Under the pieces are notes generated by a model. The model worked only from the letters and a program-made list of their open reading frames with translations. It was not told where the DNA came from and searched no databases. This document shows, piece after piece, positions 61,729 to 64,000 of a stretch of 64,000 bases of DNA. The DNA lies in NCBI RefSeq assembly GCF_043099285.1, contig NZ_CP170723.1, positions 124,001 to 188,000 of the forward strand, read 5' to 3'. The translations under genes were made by a program, and so were the position numbers. Position 1 is the stretch's first letter; each line of letters opens with the position of its first letter. The stretch comes from Oryzobacter telluris. Its GTDB lineage: Bacteria; Actinomycetota; Actinomycetes; Actinomycetales; Dermatophilaceae.

Positions 61729-62883
61729 ATGCCGCGACCGCACGCCGCGTCACTCGTCGAGGACGCCTACCACTCCCGGAAGGCGGACCTGCTGGATGCC
61801 CGGGGGTGGGTGACCCGCGTCGTGCCCTCCACGGGGTACGGGAGCGTGAGCCAGCTGCGGGTGTTCGGCCGCGTCATCATGACCCGCGGCCTCCCCGAGG
61901 ACGAGCCCGAGGAGCCCACCTACGCGGCGCGGCTGCGGGCCGTCGAGCTCGAGACGCGCGGCTGGCGGGCGTTCGTCGCGACCCCGGCCGTCGACGAGCC
62001 GGTCACGGTGCGGGTCAACGGCCGGATCATCACCACGCGCACCGACCGGGGCGGCTACATCGACCTCGCGGTGCGCGGCCACGGGCTGTCCCCGGGCTGG
62101 CACCGGGTCTACATCGGCTCGCCGCGGGCCGAGACGATCGACGTGCCGGTGCTCGTCGTGGGCACCACGGTGACCCACGGCATCATCAGCGACATCGACG
62201 ACACCGTGTTGTCGACCTCGCTCCCCCGGCCGATGATCGCGGCCTGGAACACGTTCATGCGGTCCGAGGGCGCGCGCAAGCCGGTGCCCGGGATGGCGAC
62301 GATGTACCGCGAGCTCGTGGCCGAGCGCCCCGACGCCCCGGTCATCTACCTCTCCACGGGCGCCTGGAACACCGCCCCGGCGCTCACCCGGTTCCTGCGG
62401 CGCAACGGCTACCCCGCCGGGCCGCTGCTCATGACCGACTGGGGGCCGACGAACACCGGGTGGTTCCGGTCGGGGCAGGAGCACAAGCGCGCGCAGCTGC
62501 ACCGGCTGGCGCGCGAGCTGCCGCACATCAAGTGGCTGCTCATCGGTGACGACGGTCAGCACGACCCGCGGCTGTACACCGAGTTCGCCTCGCGCCGGCC
62601 CGACCACGTGCGGGCCATCGCCATCCGCGAGCTGTCGCCCGGCGAGCAGGTGCTCTCGCACGGCGTCCCGCTCGCGAACGACAACCTCAACCCGGCGCCC
62701 ACCGAGGACCTCGAGGTCCCGTTCCTGCGGGCCCCCGACGGCTACGGGCTCGCGACGCAGGTGCGCGGCATCTGGCGGCAGGGCGACGTCCCGGTGCGGA
62801 CCCTCGCGCGGCACGCGTCGGGCGTCATCACCTCGGTCGACGACCCGCCCGCGTGGCTCCTCCCCGACCCCGACGAGCGCTGA
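61729..62883 (+). CDS. App1-like phosphatidate phosphatase-family protein (DUF2183)
   Basis: A 384-residue protein. The central domain carries the HAD-like phosphatase motif DIDDT (155-159), followed by YLSTGAWNTAPALTRFL and LLMTDWGPTNTGWFRSG. This is the DUF2183 region shared with yeast App1, a phosphatidate phosphatase. An N-terminal beta-rich region precedes it. A phospholipid substrate is possible but unproven in bacteria. Confidence 0.88.
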   Translation: MPRPHAASLVEDAYHSRKADLLDARGWVTRVVPSTGYGSVSQLRVFGRVIMTRGLPEDEPEEPTYAARLRAVELETRGWRAFVATPAVDEPVTVRVNGRIITTRTDRGGYIDLAVRGHGLSPGWHRVYIGSPRAETIDVPVLVVGTTVTHGIISDIDDTVLSTSLPRPMIAAWNTFMRSEGARKPVPGMATMYRELVAERPDAPVIYLSTGAWNTAPALTRFLRRNGYPAGPLLMTDWGPTNTGWFRSGQEHKRAQLHRLARELPHIKWLLIGDDGQHDPRLYTEFASRRPDHVRAIAIRELSPGEQVLSHGVPLANDNLNPAPTEDLEVPFLRAPDGYGLATQVRGIWRQGDVPVRTLARHASGVITSVDDPPAWLLPDPDER

Positions 62884-62909
62884 CCCCTCCCCCCGGGGTC
62901 CGTCGTCAC

Positions 62910-62957
62910 GCTACGGGGCAGGACGTGTCGTGGTCACGACACGTCCTGCCCCGTAGC
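62910..62957. terminator. Long perfect hairpin terminator between convergent genes
   Basis: A 23-base perfect stem (62910-62932 with 62935-62957) around only two unpaired bases separates the convergent App1-like and anti-sigma-like genes. It is the longest perfect hairpin noticed in the window. Confidence 0.75.
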
Positions 62958-62978
62958 GGGGGGTGTGGCGGCGCACCG

Positions 62979-63908
62979 TCAGTTGATCCGGATCCAGGTG
63001 TCGGCCAGCCCGCCGAGCCGCTGGCAGCTGTCGGCGGCGAGCTCGGTGTCCAGCGAGCCGATGGTGGAACGCGCCGAGGCGTAGACGGCCGGACACCGCG
63101 GCGCGAGGTCGGAGGTGAAGGTGAGCGCGCCGTCGGTCGCGATGGCGACCTTGCCGCGGTACGCCGCGGTGCCGGCCCCGAGGTCCTGCACGGCGTAGGA
63201 GGCCGAGGCGTCGATGGTCATGAGCGTTCCCGTGCCCTGGAGCAGCCAGGTCCCCCTGAGGTGACCGGGGTCGGTGACCGGGATCGGGCCGGTGGTCGCC
63301 GGGTCCGGCCGCAGCGCGGCGCCCGCGACCGAGACCGGGGACAGGCGGGTGAAGTGCCAGTCGGGCTCGCCAGGGTCCTCGGGGCCGATGCACTCCGGGC
63401 TCTGCCCGGTCCCGTGCAACCGCATCCGCCCCTCGGCGGAGATGGTGGCCGCCCACCGCGCGGAGCAGCCCACCGCCTCGAACGGGTCGCCCCCGGAGTC
63501 GAAGCCGCCGGGGGCGGGTCGCACGGTGAACGCGGTGGCCGTCCCCTTGCCGGTGAGGAGGTTCGGCTCGTCCGACTGCACCACGCGGCCGTCCGCGCCG
63601 AACCGCCACAGCCACCGCGACCCGTCGACGTGCCAGATGCCCTCGAGCTCGGCCAGGGTGACCGGTGGGGGGACGGCAGGCGGCGCGGCCTCCGGGTCGC
63701 CGCGCAGGGCCAGGATGCCGAGGACGAGGCCCGTCACCGCGCACGCGGCGACCAGCCCCTGCCAGACGGTGCCCTGCCGCGGGGGCCGCGGGGCCCGCTC
63801 CCTCAGCTCGAGCTCCTGCTCGAGCCGGTCGACGTCCTGCGTGGTCATCTCGAGCCCTTCGCCGTAGGCGCGCAGCGCCTCGCTGACCCTGCGCTCGATC
63901 GTGGTCAT
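62979..63908 (-). CDS. Membrane protein of an ECF-sigma locus, probable anti-sigma-like role
   Basis: A 309-residue protein with a short cytoplasmic N-terminus, one membrane helix (WQGLVAACAVTGLVLGILAL, about 49-68) and an extracytoplasmic beta-rich domain (LEGIWHVDGSRWLWRFGADG and a second similar copy, LRGTWLLQGTGTLMTID). The two halves may be repeats of a lipocalin-like sheet. The start overlaps the SigE-family gene by ATGA. By position it may regulate that sigma factor, but no zinc-binding anti-sigma motif is visible. Confidence 0.65.
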   Translation of the reverse strand: MTTIERRVSEALRAYGEGLEMTTQDVDRLEQELELRERAPRPPRQGTVWQGLVAACAVTGLVLGILALRGDPEAAPPAVPPPVTLAELEGIWHVDGSRWLWRFGADGRVVQSDEPNLLTGKGTATAFTVRPAPGGFDSGGDPFEAVGCSARWAATISAEGRMRLHGTGQSPECIGPEDPGEPDWHFTRLSPVSVAGAALRPDPATTGPIPVTDPGHLRGTWLLQGTGTLMTIDASASYAVQDLGAGTAAYRGKVAIATDGALTFTSDLAPRCPAVYASARSTIGSLDTELAADSCQRLGGLADTWIRIN

Positions 63909-64000
63909 CGGGAGTCCCCCAGACGTGACTGCAGGGTCGCCAGCCCGCGGTGGGCGTGGCGCTTGACCGAGCCGATCCCGATCTCGAGGAAGTCGGCCGT
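63905..64000 (-). CDS. C-terminus of a SigE-family RNA polymerase sigma factor (partial)
   Basis: The last 31 codons of a minus-strand gene are present, ending in TGA at 63905-63907. They read through a sigma region 4.2 recognition helix: ADFLEIGIGSVKRHAHRGLA. The wording IGxGSVKxHxxRGLAxL is typical of the actinobacterial SigE (ECF) family. The rest lies beyond the window edge. It is coupled by ATGA to the following membrane protein gene. Confidence 0.85.
   Translation of the reverse strand, partial: TADFLEIGIGSVKRHAHRGLATLQSRLGDSR

Overview
The window is chromosomal DNA from a very GC-rich actinobacterium. The markers are a pknB-pbpA-rodA-pstP-fhaB-fhaA cluster followed by tRNA-Leu, with crgA, a DUF881 protein, a class E sortase and a trpG-type amidotransferase beside it. 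This is the conserved origin-proximal neighbourhood of Actinomycetota. Gene order and the many accessory families suggest Micrococcales, perhaps the Intrasporangiaceae/Dermatophilaceae group; that placement is inference. Many start codons lack a Shine-Dalgarno sequence and instead sit 5-7 bases after a -10-like hexamer, as in leaderless actinobacterial genes.

Bases 1-8300 are visibly AT-richer than the rest and look like a defence or mobile island. A restriction-endonuclease-like gene tail (1-207) converges on a Vsr mismatch endonuclease gene. Upstream of vsr lies a tightly overlapping minus-strand operon: a PLD-family protein, a GAGKTH-type ATPase, a HerA-like translocase, a protein of unknown function, a second paralogous GAGKTH ATPase, a small unknown protein, and a stand-alone Hint/intein-like protein that has lost its splicing residues. 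A divergent XRE regulator gene shares a 59-base promoter region with the operon. I cannot match this set to a named defence system, and it is the main candidate for something undescribed.

Bases 8470-18976 hold a lytic-transglycosylase-like cell-wall protein, a frameshifted OsmC gene, an FAD oxidoreductase, a winged-helix/hydrolase fusion, an amidase-like protein, a spermidine-synthase-like membrane protein, a von Willebrand lipoprotein and a LEA-like repeat protein. Bases 19170-32455 are the core cell-division and signalling block: cyclophilin, rhomboid, a cluster of DnaA boxes, crgA, DUF881, sortase E, trpG, the Ser/Thr kinase-phosphatase-FHA cluster, a pirin-like protein and tRNA-Leu(CAG).

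Bases 32545-47582 are mixed metabolism: a response-regulator-like protein, an IdeR-box-controlled bfd-bfr iron pair, a stand-alone E2 acyltransferase with an SDR, a GNAT enzyme, a nuclease, a Ski2-like helicase, small DUF proteins, an aldo/keto reductase and a BMP-type nucleoside ABC transporter. Bases 47815-64000 carry a large secreted nuclease, an M50 peptidase, a DEAD-box helicase, a LON-domain protein, a five-gene sugar-modification operon that unusually includes a beta-keto acid cleavage enzyme, a MazG-like protein, an HPr-kinase-like protein, a fructosamine kinase, an ANTAR regulator, an App1-like phosphatase and the end of a SigE-family sigma factor gene with its partner gene.
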